Positions 15,307 to 24,291 of a DNA stretch of 64,000 bases are shown piece after piece. The translations under genes and the position numbers were made by a program. Each line of letters opens with the position of its first letter. Position 1 is the first letter of the stretch. Source of the stretch: Thermus caldilimi (GTDB lineage: Bacteria > Deinococcota > Deinococci > Deinococcales > Thermaceae); NCBI RefSeq assembly GCF_004684245.1, contig NZ_CP038452.1, positions 2,156,796-2,220,795 on the forward strand, written 5' to 3'. The notes below the pieces were generated by a model. It saw nothing but the letters and a program-made list of their open reading frames with translations. It was not told where the DNA came from and did no database searches.

Positions 15307-16428
15307 CTAAGCCTTTCCCGTTAAGCCTGTGTAAAGGGGCAGGGTGAAGCGGAAAACGCTTCCCCGGCCCAGCTGGCTTTCCACCCAGATCCTTCCCCCC
15401 ATCGCTTCCACCAGGCTCTTGGCGATGGTGAGGCCCACTCCGGTTCCCCCGTCCTGACGGCTGCGGGAAGGGTCTATGCGGTAGAAGCGCTCAAAGATGC
15501 GGGGAAGGTGTTCCTCGGGAATGCCGGGCCCGGTGTCCTCCACGCTGAAGACCACTGCCTGGCCTGTCCTTTCCGCTCCAAGCCTCACCCTTCCTCCCTC
15601 TGGGGTGTGGCGAAGGGCGTTGGAAAGCAGGTTGGCGAGCACCTGGAGGGTCCGTTCCGCATCGGCCCAGACCCGGGGGAAAAAGGAGGGGGCCGCCACT
15701 TCCAGGGCCACTCCCTTGGCCTGGAAGGCGGGGCGGAAGCGTTCCGCCGCCTGTTCCAGGAGGCCTTTGGGATCCAGGGGCTCGGGGTGAAGCTCCACAG
15801 CCCCCGATTCCACCTGGGAAACCAGGGAGAGATCCCGGATCAGCCGGCTCATGGCCCGCACTTCCTGCTGGATCCTTTCCGCTGCTTTTTCGGGCTCCAT
15901 GACCCCGTCCGCCAGGGCCTCGGCGTAGGCTTGCAGGGCCGACAGCGGAGTCCTGAGTTCGTGGGCCACGGTGCCGATGAGCCCCACCCGGCTTTGTTCC
16001 ACCCGTTCCAGGGCTTCGGCCAGGCGGTTGAAGTGAAGGGCCACCTCGCCGAGCTCGTCCCGTTCCAGGGAGGGAAGGCGCACCCGGTACTCCCCCTGGG
16101 CCATGCGGCGGCTTCCCTCGGCCAGAAGCCTGGCGGTGCGGGAGAAGCGCAGGCTGGCGAAGGAGGCGGAGAGGGCGGCCCCGGCCACGGAGAGGGGAAG
16201 GGCGGCGAGGAGGGCGGTGGTGAGGGTGGAGCGGAGGCCTTCCTCGAGGTCCCGCCTTAAGGCCTCGCCCATCATGAGTCCGCCCATCATGGATAGGGCG
16301 TGGTACATGCGTTCCACATGCCCCCGGTAGAAGGAGGGGGCCAGGGTCTCCGCCAGCAGGAAGAAGAGGAACAGGGCCAGGAGGGCCACCAGAAGGTGGC
16401 TGAGGAAGAGCTTAGCGAAGAGGCGCAT
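15307..16428 (-). CDS. copper-type sensor histidine kinase
   Basis: 373 aa. Two membrane helices (about 8-25 and 70-95) enclose a short periplasmic loop rich in Met and His (HVERMYHALSMMGGLMMGE). A HAMP region follows, then the H-box GTVAHELRTPLSALQAY (His about 155), the N-box LLSNALRHTPEGG, and ATP-lid motifs DTGPGIPEEHLPRIFERFYR and GGTGVGLTIAKSLVEAMGG. All kinase boxes are intact. The Met/His loop plus the neighbours suggest it senses periplasmic Cu(I) or Ag(I), as CusS-type kinases do. It overlaps the response regulator gene by 17 nt. Confidence 0.9.
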   Translation of the reverse strand: MRLFAKLFLSHLLVALLALFLFFLLAETLAPSFYRGHVERMYHALSMMGGLMMGEALRRDLEEGLRSTLTTALLAALPLSVAGAALSASFASLRFSRTARLLAEGSRRMAQGEYRVRLPSLERDELGEVALHFNRLAEALERVEQSRVGLIGTVAHELRTPLSALQAYAEALADGVMEPEKAAERIQQEVRAMSRLIRDLSLVSQVESGAVELHPEPLDPKGLLEQAAERFRPAFQAKGVALEVAAPSFFPRVWADAERTLQVLANLLSNALRHTPEGGRVRLGAERTGQAVVFSVEDTGPGIPEEHLPRIFERFYRIDPSRSRQDGGTGVGLTIAKSLVEAMGGRIWVESQLGRGSVFRFTLPLYTGLTGKA

Positions 16429-17089
16429 CGCCTTCCCGGAAGCGGTACCCCACCCCCCGTACCGTTTCGATGAACCGGGGGTTTTCCGGATCGTCCATGA
16501 GCCTCTTTCTTAGGGCGACGATGTGCACGTCCACCACCCGGTCTATGCCCGGGAAGTCCGGTCCCCACACCTTTTCCAAGAGCCTTTCCCGGGTGAAGAC
16601 CATGCCCGGGTGCTGGGCCAGGGTGAGGAGGAGGTCAAACTCCAGCTGGGAAAGGGGAAGGGGTTTGCCCTCCAGGTAGGCCTGCCGCTCCTTGGGAAGA
16701 AGGCGCAAGGGGCCATAGCTGAGTTCCTCCTTGAGGCCGGCCCGCCTTAGGAGGGCCTTGACCCGGGCCACCACCTCCTTGGGGCTGAAGGGCTTGACCA
16801 CGTAGTCGTCGGCCCCTAGCTCCAGCCCCTTAACCCTTTCCTCCTCCTCCCCCCTGGCGGTCAGCATGAGGATGGGAAGCTCGGGCCTTTCCCGGCGCAC
16901 CTCCTCCAGGACCTTGAAGCCGTCCAGCTTGGGCAGCATGAGGTCCAGGATAACGAGATCGGCCCGGGGAAAAAGCTCCAGGGCCTTTTCCCCATCCTTG
17001 GCCTCCAACACCTCAAACCCAGCCCCCCTCAGGTAGGCCCCCAAGACCTCGAGGAGGGCTGGGTCGTCGTCCACCAGGAGGACCCTCAT
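16412..17089 (-). CDS. OmpR/PhoB-family response regulator of the copper system
   Basis: 225 aa from ATG 17089. The receiver domain has the acidic pocket VDDDP (7-9), phospho-acceptor Asp49 (LVILDLMLPKLDG), LTARG and Lys99 (YVVKPF). The C-terminal winged helix ends in DRVVDVHIVALRKRLMDDPENPRFIETVRGVGYRF, typical of the PhoB/OmpR group that binds 11-bp direct repeats. It is coupled to the SHOCT gene (ATGA overlap) and the kinase gene. A perfect tandem 11-bp repeat upstream of the operon (17331-17352) is a natural candidate target. Confidence 0.93.
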   Translation of the reverse strand: MRVLLVDDDPALLEVLGAYLRGAGFEVLEAKDGEKALELFPRADLVILDLMLPKLDGFKVLEEVRRERPELPILMLTARGEEEERVKGLELGADDYVVKPFSPKEVVARVKALLRRAGLKEELSYGPLRLLPKERQAYLEGKPLPLSQLEFDLLLTLAQHPGMVFTRERLLEKVWGPDFPGIDRVVDVHIVALRKRLMDDPENPRFIETVRGVGYRFREGDAPLR

Positions 17090-17298
17090 GAGAGGTCGCG
17101 TTTCATGCGCTCGAAGGTTTCCCTGTCGATCTCCCCCCGGGCGTACCGCTCTTTTAGGATATCCAGGGCCTTGTCCCGTCTTTCCGGCACCAGGCTCCGG
17201 ACCAGCCAGTAGACGAAGAGGCCCAGGAGGACGAACCAGAGAAGCCCGAAAAGGGGCCCCCACCAACCCATGTACCCCCAGTTGCCGCACCACCACAT
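17086..17298 (-). CDS. small SHOCT-domain membrane protein (copy 2)
   Basis: 70 aa from ATG 17298, chosen because GGGAGGTG lies 6 nt upstream; ATG 17304 would leave no spacing and GTG 17319 has no RBS. The N-terminus MWWCGNWGYMGWWGP is Trp-rich with one Cys, then one membrane helix (LFGLLWFVLLGLFVYWLV) and a SHOCT tail (ALDILKERYARGEIDRETFERMKRDL). The tail is close to copy 1 at 11245-11490 (RYARGE-D/E-T-R/M). It is the first gene of the SHOCT-RR-HK-cueP run. Confidence 0.78.
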   Translation of the reverse strand: MWWCGNWGYMGWWGPLFGLLWFVLLGLFVYWLVRSLVPERRDKALDILKERYARGEIDRETFERMKRDLS

Positions 17299-17330
17299 AC
17301 CCATCACCTCCCGTTTCACCTTAGCCGGAG

Positions 17331-17352
17331 CCGGTTAAGCTCCGGTTAAGCT
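17331..17352. promoter_or_regulatory. perfect tandem 11-bp repeat, candidate response-regulator box
   Basis: CCGGTTAAGCT occurs twice head-to-tail with an 11-bp period, overlapping the last codons of copA and lying upstream of the SHOCT-RR-HK operon. OmpR/PhoB-type regulators bind 11-bp direct repeats. A related TTAAG sequence follows in degenerate form at 17320-17326. Binding by the encoded regulator is inferred. Confidence 0.5.
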
Positions 17353-19710
17353 TTTCGGTGGGAATCTCCTCAGCCTCAAGGAGTTGGTGAGCACGAAGAG
17401 GCTGGAGAGGCTCATGGCCCCGGCCGCCAGCATGGGGTTCAGAAGAAGCCCGGTGAAGGGGTAAAGCGCCCCGGCCGCCACGGGGATGAGGAGGAGGTTG
17501 TAGGCGTAAGCCCAGAAGAAGTTGAGGTAGATGGTCCTTAGGGTGCGCCGGGAGAGGAGGATGGCGTGCACCAACCCCTCCAGGCTCGGCGAAAGCAGGA
17601 TCACATCCCCGGCCTCCACCGCGATGTCCGTGCCCGTGGCCAGGGGGATGCCCACGTCGGCTTGAGCCAAGGCGGCGGCGTCGTTGATGCCGTCCCCCAC
17701 GAAGATCACCTTCCGCCCCTGGGCCTGGAGTTGCCGTATGGCCTCCACCTTACCCTCAGGGCGTACCCCGGCCAGCACCTCCTCTATGCCCAAGGCTTCG
17801 GCCACCTGCCTGGCCGGGATGGGATGGTCCCCGGTGAGGAGGACGGGCTTGAGGCCCAGGGCCTTTAAAGCGGCCACCACCCTTGGCGCCTCCGGCCTCG
17901 GGGGGTCAAAGACCCCGAAGGCGGCCCAAAGCCTCTCCCCATCCGCCAGGTAAAGGGGAGTGTAGCCCTTTTGGGAAAGCTCCTGGGCCTCTTGGGGAAG
18001 GGGCACCCCAAGCCGCTCCATGAGGGCTGGACCCCCCAGGTAAAGCCTTCTCCCCTCCACCACTCCCTCGAGGCCTTCCCCGGGCAGGGCCCGCACCCCT
18101 TCGGCCTCAGGCAGGCTGAGATCCCTGGCTGCCTCCAGAACCGCCTTGGCGATGGGGTGTTCGCTTCCCCTTTCCAAGGCAGCGGCAAGCTTCAGGGCCT
18201 CCTTCTTTCCCAGGCCAAAGGGCAGGACCTCGGTGAGGGTAGGGTGCCCCCGGGTGAGGGTTCCCGTCTTGTCCAAGACCACGGTGTCCGCGCGGGCCAG
18301 GGCCTCGAGGGCCGTCCCCTTGCGGAAGAGGAGGCCTAACTGGGCTGCCCTCCCCGTGGCCACGGCGATGGCCGCCGGGGTGGCCAGGCCCATGGCGCAG
18401 GGGCAGGCGATAAGGAGCACGGAAAGAAGGGCCACGAAGGCGTAGGAGAGGCCAGGCCCCAAAAGGAGCCAGAGGCCGAAGGTGAAAAGGCCGATGAGGA
18501 GCACGATGGGCACAAAGATGCTGGCGATGCGGTCCGCCACCTCCTGCACCCGGGGTTTGTATCCCTGGGCTTCCTCCACCAGGCGGGCCATCTGGGCTAG
18601 GACCGTGGCTTCCCCCACCCGGCTTACCCGGATGAGGAGGGGGCCTTCCCCGTTCACCGTTCCCCCCACCACCTCATCCCCGGGCTTCTTGGCCTTGGGG
18701 ATGGGCTCCCCGGTGAGCATGGCCTCGTCCACATGGCTCTGGCCCTCCAGCACCACCCCGTCCACGGGGATGCGCTCCCCAGGAAGCACCCGCACCCGGT
18801 CCCCGGGAATGAGGGCCTCGGCGGGGATCTCCTTTTCCTCTCCCCCCTGGACCACTCGGGCGGTCTTGGGCCTCAAGGAGAGGAGCTTGCGGATGGCCTC
18901 CGAGGCCTTCCCCTTGGCTTTTTCCTCCAGGTGCTTGCCCAAAAGGATCAGGGCCAGGATCACCGCCCCCGCCTCGAGGTAGAGATGGCGGCCCTCCTCG
19001 GGGAAAAGGGCGGGAAAGAGCAGGACCAAAAAGGAGTAAAGGTAAGCGCTTCCTGCCCCTAGGGCCACCAGGGTGCTCATGCCCAGAGAACGGTGCCGGA
19101 TCTCCGCCAGGGCCTGGCGGAAGAAGCGCCGGCCGGCGTAGAGGACGGGGAGGGCGGTGAGGGCCTGGAGAAGGGGAGGGAAGTGGGGAAGGGGAAGAAG
19201 CATAGGTCCCATGGCCAGGAGAAGGGTGAGGAAGGCAAAGGGCAGGGCGATGAGGAGGTCCGTGGGGTAAGCGGGGGCCCGTTTTTCCTCCTGGGCTACC
19301 TCCAGGGGCTCGTAGCCCGCCTCCCGGATGGCCTGGCGCAGGCGGGGGAGGGTCACGGTGTCCGGAAGGTACTCCACAAAAGCCTTCTCCGTGGCCAGGT
19401 TTACCTGGGCAGAAAGCACGCCGGGAAGCTTTTTCAAGGCCCTTTCCACCCGGGTCACGCAGGCGGCGCAGGTCATGCCCTTTACCGGTATCTCCGCCTT
19501 GGCCACCACGGGCTCGTAGCCGGCTTCCTCCACCTGCTTCAGGACCTCTTTGAGGTCTATGCCTTCCTGGAGGCGCAAAAAGGCTTCCTCGGTGGTGAGG
19601 TTGACCCGGGCTTCCTCCACCCCGGGGGCGCGCTTGAGCGCCCTTTCCACTCGCACCACGCACGAGGCACAGGTCATGCCTTTTACCCCTACCTTCACTT
19701 CCAATGCCAT
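17335..19710 (-). CDS. copA: copper-exporting P1B-type ATPase CopA
   Basis: 791 aa. Two N-terminal heavy-metal-associated domains carry GMTCASC (Cys14/Cys17) and GMTCAAC (Cys81/Cys84). The membrane part has the ion-site motif [10 protein letters not shown] (about 434), then the phosphorylation motif DKTGTLT (about 477), the HP motif [12 protein letters not shown] and the hinge [14 protein letters not shown] (about 669). TGEP of the actuator domain is present. The Cys-Pro-Cys motif specifies Cu(I) or Ag(I) export to the periplasm. It follows csoR and copZ on the same strand, as in T. thermophilus, and should be derepressed by copper through CsoR. Confidence 0.96.
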   Translation of the reverse strand: MALEVKVGVKGMTCASCVVRVERALKRAPGVEEARVNLTTEEAFLRLQEGIDLKEVLKQVEEAGYEPVVAKAEIPVKGMTCAACVTRVERALKKLPGVLSAQVNLATEKAFVEYLPDTVTLPRLRQAIREAGYEPLEVAQEEKRAPAYPTDLLIALPFAFLTLLLAMGPMLLPLPHFPPLLQALTALPVLYAGRRFFRQALAEIRHRSLGMSTLVALGAGSAYLYSFLVLLFPALFPEEGRHLYLEAGAVILALILLGKHLEEKAKGKASEAIRKLLSLRPKTARVVQGGEEKEIPAEALIPGDRVRVLPGERIPVDGVVLEGQSHVDEAMLTGEPIPKAKKPGDEVVGGTVNGEGPLLIRVSRVGEATVLAQMARLVEEAQGYKPRVQEVADRIASIFVPIVLLIGLFTFGLWLLLGPGLSYAFVALLSVLLIACPCAMGLATPAAIAVATGRAAQLGLLFRKGTALEALARADTVVLDKTGTLTRGHPTLTEVLPFGLGKKEALKLAAALERGSEHPIAKAVLEAARDLSLPEAEGVRALPGEGLEGVVEGRRLYLGGPALMERLGVPLPQEAQELSQKGYTPLYLADGERLWAAFGVFDPPRPEAPRVVAALKALGLKPVLLTGDHPIPARQVAEALGIEEVLAGVRPEGKVEAIRQLQAQGRKVIFVGDGINDAAALAQADVGIPLATGTDIAVEAGDVILLSPSLEGLVHAILLSRRTLRTIYLNFFWAYAYNLLLIPVAAGALYPFTGLLLNPMLAAGAMSLSSLFVLTNSLRLRRFPPKSLTGA

Positions 19711-19792
19711 AGCTTCCCCCCTAGCGGAAACCCGTTGCTTTCCACGGGCTGGTGCGTCCTTGGGCCTCTGCCCCGCCCTGGACCGGGTGGGA

Positions 19793-20077
19793 TTAACGGT
19801 ACTTCAGGGCCTCCATCAGCTCCTCCACGATTTCCTCCACGTCCCCCCGCTCATGGGCGGTGGCCACGTGGTCCCGGAGGTGGGCCCTTAGGACCATCTC
19901 CCCCACCCGGTCCAGGGCACCTTCCACCGCCTTAAGCTGCTTCAGCACGTCCACGCAGTACACGTGGGGATCCTCCAGCATGCGCAGGATGCCCTCGAGG
20001 TGGCCCTTGGCGGAGAGGAGGCGCCTTTGGGTCTCCTCCCGCACCTTGGGGTCCAGGTGAAGGGGGTGGCGGGGCAC
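19793..20077 (-). CDS. csoR: CsoR copper-sensing repressor
   Basis: 94 aa, all-helical DUF156 family. The copper ligands fall as Cys41 ([10 protein letters not shown]), His66 and His70 (RAHLRDH), the Cys-His-His set described for the Thermus thermophilus CsoR rather than the Cys-His-Cys set of other bacteria. GTG start with AAGGAGG 4 nt upstream. CsoR binds DNA in the apo form and releases when Cu(I) binds, so it should repress copZ-csoR-copA including itself. The palindrome at 20300-20319 is the likely operator. Confidence 0.95.
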   Translation of the reverse strand: MPRHPLHLDPKVREETQRRLLSAKGHLEGILRMLEDPHVYCVDVLKQLKAVEGALDRVGEMVLRAHLRDHVATAHERGDVEEIVEELMEALKYR

Positions 20078-20086
20078 AAGGCCTCC

Positions 20087-20287
20087 TTAGCCCGCCAGGG
20101 CGGCCCGGTAGCCTTCCTCTTCCACGGCCCGGATCAGGGCCTCGAGGTCCGCCTGGCCCTCCACCAGGGCCTCGGCCCGTTCCAGGCTCACCTCGGCCTT
20201 CTCCACCCCAGGCACCTTCATGAGGGCCTTCTTGACCGCCATCACGCAGTGGTTGCAGGTCATGCCTTCTACCTTGAGCTTCAGCAT
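20087..20287 (-). CDS. copZ: copper chaperone CopZ
   Basis: 66 aa, a single heavy-metal-associated domain (ferredoxin-like fold) with the Cu(I) motif GMTCNHC (Cys11, Cys14). It delivers Cu(I) to CopA and to CsoR in the cytoplasm. It is the first gene of the copZ-csoR-copA operon, 9 nt before csoR. GGAGGTAAG RBS upstream. Confidence 0.95.
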   Translation of the reverse strand: MLKLKVEGMTCNHCVMAVKKALMKVPGVEKAEVSLERAEALVEGQADLEALIRAVEEEGYRAALAG

Positions 20288-20299
20288 CCCTTACCTCCC

Positions 20300-20355
20300 C
20301 CCACCCCTGGTGGGGTGGGTACTTTCACCCTAGCGCTTCTTCCGCCTGCCGTCAA
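20300..20355 (-). promoter_or_regulatory. copZ operon promoter with CsoR-type operator
   Basis: Minus-strand TTGACG (20355-20350), 17-bp spacer, TAGGGT (20332-20327). Just downstream, at the expected start of transcription, is a GC-rich palindrome CCCACCCC-TGGT-GGGGTGGG (20300-20319), with 8-bp arms. CsoR operators are GC-rich palindromes of this sort. The position would block polymerase when apo-CsoR is bound. Confidence 0.7.
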
Positions 20356-20361
20356 GGATAA

Positions 20362-20386
20362 AGGCCCCAAGTCTTCCTTGGGGCCT
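20362..20386 (-). terminator. Rho-independent terminator of the suf operon
   Basis: Perfect 10-bp stem AGGCCCCAAG / CTTGGGGCCT with a 5-nt loop, followed on the minus strand by CTTTATCC. It sits between the Rieske gene end and the -35 box of the copZ promoter. Confidence 0.75.
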
Positions 20387-20404
20387 GGTGGATGGGGTGG
20401 AGGT

Positions 20405-20707
20405 TTAGAGGTCCAGAAGGATGGTATCCCCCTCCAGCCTGGCGGGGAAGACCTTCACCGGTTTGGGAGCGGGGAGGGTTTGCCGGCCCGTCCTCAGGTC
20501 GAAGCGGGCCCCGTGCCGGGGGCAGACGATCTGGCCGTCTTCCACCTCCCCCTCGTGGAGGGGGCCGTCGTCGTGGGTGCAGATGTCCTCCAGGGCGAAG
20601 ACCTCCTCCCCGGTGTAGAGGAGGAGGATGGGCTTCCGGTGCTCGGGCCTTTTGACGACCAGCCTGCCATTTTCCAGATCGCTCAGCTTGGCCACCGGGG
20701 TCCACAT
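20405..20707 (-). CDS. Rieske-type [2Fe-2S] ferredoxin of the SUF operon
   Basis: 100 aa. The two Rieske boxes are CTHDDGPLHEGEVEDG (Cys43, His45) and CPRHGARFD (Cys62, His65). The family is the small soluble Rieske ferredoxin (NirD/BphF-like) rather than a membrane cytochrome subunit, since there is no membrane anchor. It begins 5 nt after sufD, so it is part of the suf operon and may be an electron donor or client of cluster assembly. Confidence 0.9.
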   Translation of the reverse strand: MWTPVAKLSDLENGRLVVKRPEHRKPILLLYTGEEVFALEDICTHDDGPLHEGEVEDGQIVCPRHGARFDLRTGRQTLPAPKPVKVFPARLEGDTILLDL

Positions 20708-20712
20708 GGCCT

Positions 20713-22005
20713 TTAGATTCTAACCTTTTCCTCTATTACCGCCTCGAGGTGGGCCCTTAAGGCCTTGAGAGGAATGCGGCTCAAGACGTCCGCCAGGTGG
20801 GCCTTGACCAAAAGCTCCTGGGCCAGGGTGCGGGGCAGGCCCCGAGACTGCAGGTAGAAGAGCTGCATCTCGTCCACGGGGGCGGTGGTGCTTCCGTGGG
20901 TGCAGCGCACGTCGTTGGCCCCGATCTCCAGCTGGGGGATGGAGTCCACCCGGGCGGTGGGGGAGAGGATGAGGTTGCGGTTGGCCTGGTAGGCGTCGGT
21001 CTTCTGGGCTCCCCGCTCCAGCCGGATGAGGCCGGAAAAGACCGCCCGGGCCTCGTCCTTCACCGCTCCCTTGTAGAGGAGGTCCGAACGGGTGTGGTGC
21101 TCCACGTGGTGCTGCAGGGTGTAATGGTCGAAGTGCTGGAGGCCGTGGCCGAAGTAAAGCCCCAGCATCTCGCTTTCCGCTCCCGGGCCCAAGAGCTCCG
21201 AGGCCACCTCGCTCCGGGCGTAGCGCCCGCCCAGGTTCACCACCAGGTCGTTTAAGGCGGCATCCCGCTCCAAAAGGGCCCGCTGGCGGTGGAAGTGCCA
21301 CACCCCCTTGCCGAAGGTCTGCACGTGGGCGTGGCGGAGCCGGGCTCCAGGCCGCAAGACCATCTCCGTGGCGGAGAGGTGCAGGGTAGGGGGGAGGTCT
21401 AAGGAGAGGTACTCCTCGATGTAGGCGGCCTTGGCGTTGTCCTCCAAGAAGATGAGGCTCCGGCCCGCTGAGGCCTTGCCCCCTTCCAGCACCTTGAAGA
21501 CCCCCAGGGGCTTTTCCACCTCCAGCCCTGCGGGCACGTAGAGGAAGGCCCCGTGGGTGAAGAAGGCGGCGTTTTCCGCGGCGAACTTGTCCTCCACGTA
21601 GACCCCCCGGAAGAGGGTGGCCTCCACCTTGCTGGGGTGGGTTTTCAGGGCCTCGGCCAGGCTGGTAAAGACCAGGCCCTTGGCGGAAAGCTCCTCCGGC
21701 ACCTCGGCGTAAACCAGATCCGGGCCCACGAAGACCAGGAAGCCGGAAACGTCGGTCTTCTCCAGGCGGCGCTTCACCGGTTCGGGAAGCCCGTCCCGGG
21801 AGAGGCTAAGCCCCTTGGGGGCCTCCACTTCCTGCTCCAGGGGAGCCTCGGAGAGGTCCGTGTAGCGCCAGGCCTCGTCCTTCTTGCTGGGATAGGGGAG
21901 GCGGGCGAAGGCCTCGAGGGCTTTTAGCCTTTTCTCCAGCACCCAGGCGGGCTCGCTCAAGGCCCGGGAGATGGCTTCCACCTGCGTTTTGTCCAGTACC
22001 TGCAT
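20713..22005 (-). CDS. sufD: Fe-S cluster assembly scaffold subunit SufD
   Basis: 430 aa. SufB/SufD-type right-handed beta-helix core: LRHAHVQTFGKGVWHFHRQRALL, HFDHYTLQHHVEHHTRSDLLYKGAVKDEARAVFSGLIRLERGAQKTDAYQANRNLILSPTA and [26 protein letters not shown]. The conserved C-T-H-G-(S/A)-T and late His correspond to SufD residues that act with SufB in cluster formation. It forms SufBC2D with the two neighbouring products. It follows sufB by 42 nt. Confidence 0.95.
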   Translation of the reverse strand: MQVLDKTQVEAISRALSEPAWVLEKRLKALEAFARLPYPSKKDEAWRYTDLSEAPLEQEVEAPKGLSLSRDGLPEPVKRRLEKTDVSGFLVFVGPDLVYAEVPEELSAKGLVFTSLAEALKTHPSKVEATLFRGVYVEDKFAAENAAFFTHGAFLYVPAGLEVEKPLGVFKVLEGGKASAGRSLIFLEDNAKAAYIEEYLSLDLPPTLHLSATEMVLRPGARLRHAHVQTFGKGVWHFHRQRALLERDAALNDLVVNLGGRYARSEVASELLGPGAESEMLGLYFGHGLQHFDHYTLQHHVEHHTRSDLLYKGAVKDEARAVFSGLIRLERGAQKTDAYQANRNLILSPTARVDSIPQLEIGANDVRCTHGSTTAPVDEMQLFYLQSRGLPRTLAQELLVKAHLADVLSRIPLKALRAHLEAVIEEKVRI

Positions 22006-22047
22006 GAATCCTCCTAGCGCAAAGGTTAAGACCCTTGACGGAAGCCC

Positions 22048-23454
22048 TTAGCCTACGGAGCCCTCCATTTCCAGCTCGATGAGCCGGTTCAGCTCCACCG
22101 CATACTCCAGGGGCAGTTCCTTGGCAATGGGTTCGATGAAGCCCCGCACGATGAGGGCTGCGGCCTCGTCCTCCTTGAGGCCCCGGCTCTGCAGGTAGAA
22201 GATCTGCTCGTCGTTGATCTTGGACACCGTGGCCTCGTGGCCCACGTGGGCGGTGTCCTCCTCGATCTCGATGTAGGGGTAGGTGTCGGTGCGGCTCTCC
22301 GGGTCGATGAGAAGGGCGTCGCACTCCACGTTGGCCTTGGCTCCCCTGGCCCCTTCCAGCACCTTCACCAGGCCCCGGTAACTGGCCCGACCCTCCCCTT
22401 TGGAGATGCTCTTGGAAACGATGGTCCCCGAGGTGTGGGGGGCTCCCAGGATGATCTTGGCTCCGGTGTCCTGGTGTTGGCCGGTCTTGGCGAAGGCGAT
22501 GGAGAGGATCTCCGTGCGGGCCCCGGGCTCCAGGAGGTAGCTGGAGGGGTACTTCATGGTGACCTTGGAGCCCAGGTTGCCGTCCAGCCACTCGTGGAAG
22601 GCATCCCCGTAGACCAGGGCCCGTTGGGTCACCAGGTTGTACATGTTGGTGGACCAGTTCTGGATGGTGGTGTAGCGGCTCCGGGCTCCCCGCTTCACCA
22701 CGATCTCGATGACCCCGGTGTGCAGGCTTTCCGTGGAGTACATGGGGGCGGTGCAGCCCTCAATGTAGTGCACCTCGGCCCCCTCGTCCACGATGATCAG
22801 GGTGCGCTCAAACTGGCCGAACTCGGGGGTGTTGACCCGGAAGTAGGCCTGCAGGGGAAGCTCCACCTTCACCCCCGGGGGGATGTAGACAAAGGAGCCC
22901 CCGGACCAGGCGGCGGAGTTCAGGGCGGCGAACTTGTTGTCCTCTGGGGGGACCACCTTGGCGAAGTACTCCTTGAAGAGGTCCTCGTACTTCTTCATCC
23001 CCTCCTCGATGGCCACGAAGATGACCCCCTGCCGCTCCAGCTCCTCCTTCACCCGGTGGTAGACCATCTCCGAGTCGTACTGGGCCCCCACCCCGGCCAG
23101 CACCTTGCGCTCGGCCTCGGGGATGCCCAGGCGCTCGTAGGTCCGGCGGATCTCCTCGGGGATCTCCTCCCAGCTCTTGGCGTCCCGGGTTTCCGCGGGC
23201 TTCACGTAGTAGACCAGGTTGTCCAGGTCCAGGCCCGAGAGGTCCGGGCCCCAGGTGGGCATGGGCTTCTTCTGGAAGATCTCCAGAGCCCGCAGGCGGA
23301 ACCGCAGCATCCACTCGGGCTCCCCCTTGTGGTAGCTGATGGCCTCGATCACCCTCCGGGTGAGGCCCCGCTCGGCCACAAAGACCGGCTTGACCTCGTC
23401 CACGAAGTGGTACTTGTACTCTTCGCCCAGGGTCTTCAGGTCCACCTCGCTCAT
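22048..23454 (-). CDS. sufB: Fe-S cluster scaffold protein SufB
   Basis: 468 aa from ATG 23454 (the upstream extension to 23484 lacks support and the ATGA overlap with sufC favours this start). Family blocks include [51 protein letters not shown] with the conserved Cys, and [50 protein letters not shown]. It is the scaffold on which the nascent cluster is assembled with SufC and SufD. Confidence 0.96.
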   Translation of the reverse strand: MSEVDLKTLGEEYKYHFVDEVKPVFVAERGLTRRVIEAISYHKGEPEWMLRFRLRALEIFQKKPMPTWGPDLSGLDLDNLVYYVKPAETRDAKSWEEIPEEIRRTYERLGIPEAERKVLAGVGAQYDSEMVYHRVKEELERQGVIFVAIEEGMKKYEDLFKEYFAKVVPPEDNKFAALNSAAWSGGSFVYIPPGVKVELPLQAYFRVNTPEFGQFERTLIIVDEGAEVHYIEGCTAPMYSTESLHTGVIEIVVKRGARSRYTTIQNWSTNMYNLVTQRALVYGDAFHEWLDGNLGSKVTMKYPSSYLLEPGARTEILSIAFAKTGQHQDTGAKIILGAPHTSGTIVSKSISKGEGRASYRGLVKVLEGARGAKANVECDALLIDPESRTDTYPYIEIEEDTAHVGHEATVSKINDEQIFYLQSRGLKEDEAAALIVRGFIEPIAKELPLEYAVELNRLIELEMEGSVG

Positions 23455-24203
23455 GCTTCCTCCTTCACCCTTTCCCGGAGCCACTCGTAACCCTTGGCCT
23501 CCAGCTCCAAGGCCAGCTCGGGGCCGCCCTCCGCCACCACGCGCCCGTCCATCATCACGTGCACCCGGTCGGGGACGATGTAGTTCAGAAGGCGCTGGTA
23601 GTGGGTGATGACCAGGGCGCCGAAGCCAGGCCCTCGCATGGCGTTCACCCCCCGGGCCACTACCTTGAGGGCGTCGATATCCAGGCCGGAGTCGGTCTCG
23701 TCCAAGACGGCGTAGGTGGGTTCCAACACCAGAAGCTGCAGGATCTCGTTGCGCTTCTTCTCCCCGCCGGAGAAGCCCTCGTTGAGGTAGCGGGAGAGGT
23801 AGCCCTCGTCCCAGTCCAGAAGCTCCAGGGCCCGCTTCACCTTAGCCCAGAACTCCGCCACCCCCACCTCCCGGCCAAGCCTCGCCTGCAGGGCCAAGCG
23901 CAGGAAGTTGGCGATGGTGACCCCCGGCACCTCCACGGGGTACTGGAAGGCCAGGAAGAGGCCCTTCCTCGCCCGCTCGTCCGGGGAGAGATCCAGGATG
24001 CTTTCCCCGTCCAGGAGAATATCCCCCCGTTCCACCGTGTACTCGGGGTCCCCGGCCAGGATCTTACCCAGGGTGCTCTTCCCGGCCCCGTTGGGGCCCA
24101 TGAGGGCGTGCACCTGGCCCTTGGGGACCACCAGGTTCACACCCTTAAGGATGGTCTCGCCGTCAATGGAAGCCCAGAGGTCGCGGATTTCCAGCTGGTT
24201 CAT
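23451..24203 (-). CDS. sufC: Fe-S assembly ATPase SufC
   Basis: 250 aa ABC-type ATPase: Walker [12 protein letters not shown] (37-47), [37 protein letters not shown] containing signature and Walker B, and the switch His in VITHYQRLL. The SGGEKKRNE signature is that of SufC, not of transport ATPases. It drives conformational changes in SufBC2D. First gene of the suf operon; promoter region at 24204-24291. Confidence 0.96.
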   Translation of the reverse strand: MNQLEIRDLWASIDGETILKGVNLVVPKGQVHALMGPNGAGKSTLGKILAGDPEYTVERGDILLDGESILDLSPDERARKGLFLAFQYPVEVPGVTIANFLRLALQARLGREVGVAEFWAKVKRALELLDWDEGYLSRYLNEGFSGGEKKRNEILQLLVLEPTYAVLDETDSGLDIDALKVVARGVNAMRGPGFGALVITHYQRLLNYIVPDRVHVMMDGRVVAEGGPELALELEAKGYEWLRERVKEEA

Positions 24204-24236
24204 CGTTCTGCCTCCTGATGCCGGGTCGGGTTCTTA

Positions 24237-24286
24237 CTGCGACCCATTCGCAGCAAGAGTATAACCCCTCCACCCCCTAAAGTATA
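24237..24286 (-). promoter_or_regulatory. suf operon promoter region with a small palindrome
   Basis: Minus-strand TATACT boxes lie at 24264-24259 and 24286-24281. Downstream, in the leader, is a 6-bp palindrome CTGCGA-CCCAT-TCGCAG (24237-24253). It could be an operator or a hairpin in the mRNA leader. No clear -35 box was found. Confidence 0.4.
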
Positions 24287-24291
24287 GTGAT

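Noticed and set aside
15296-15325. GGCTTAACGGG...GGCTTAGGG between the kinase and cueP genes as a second regulator box
   Set aside because: The spacing is 14 bp, not 11, and the sequence encodes the last residues of the kinase (GLTGKA).
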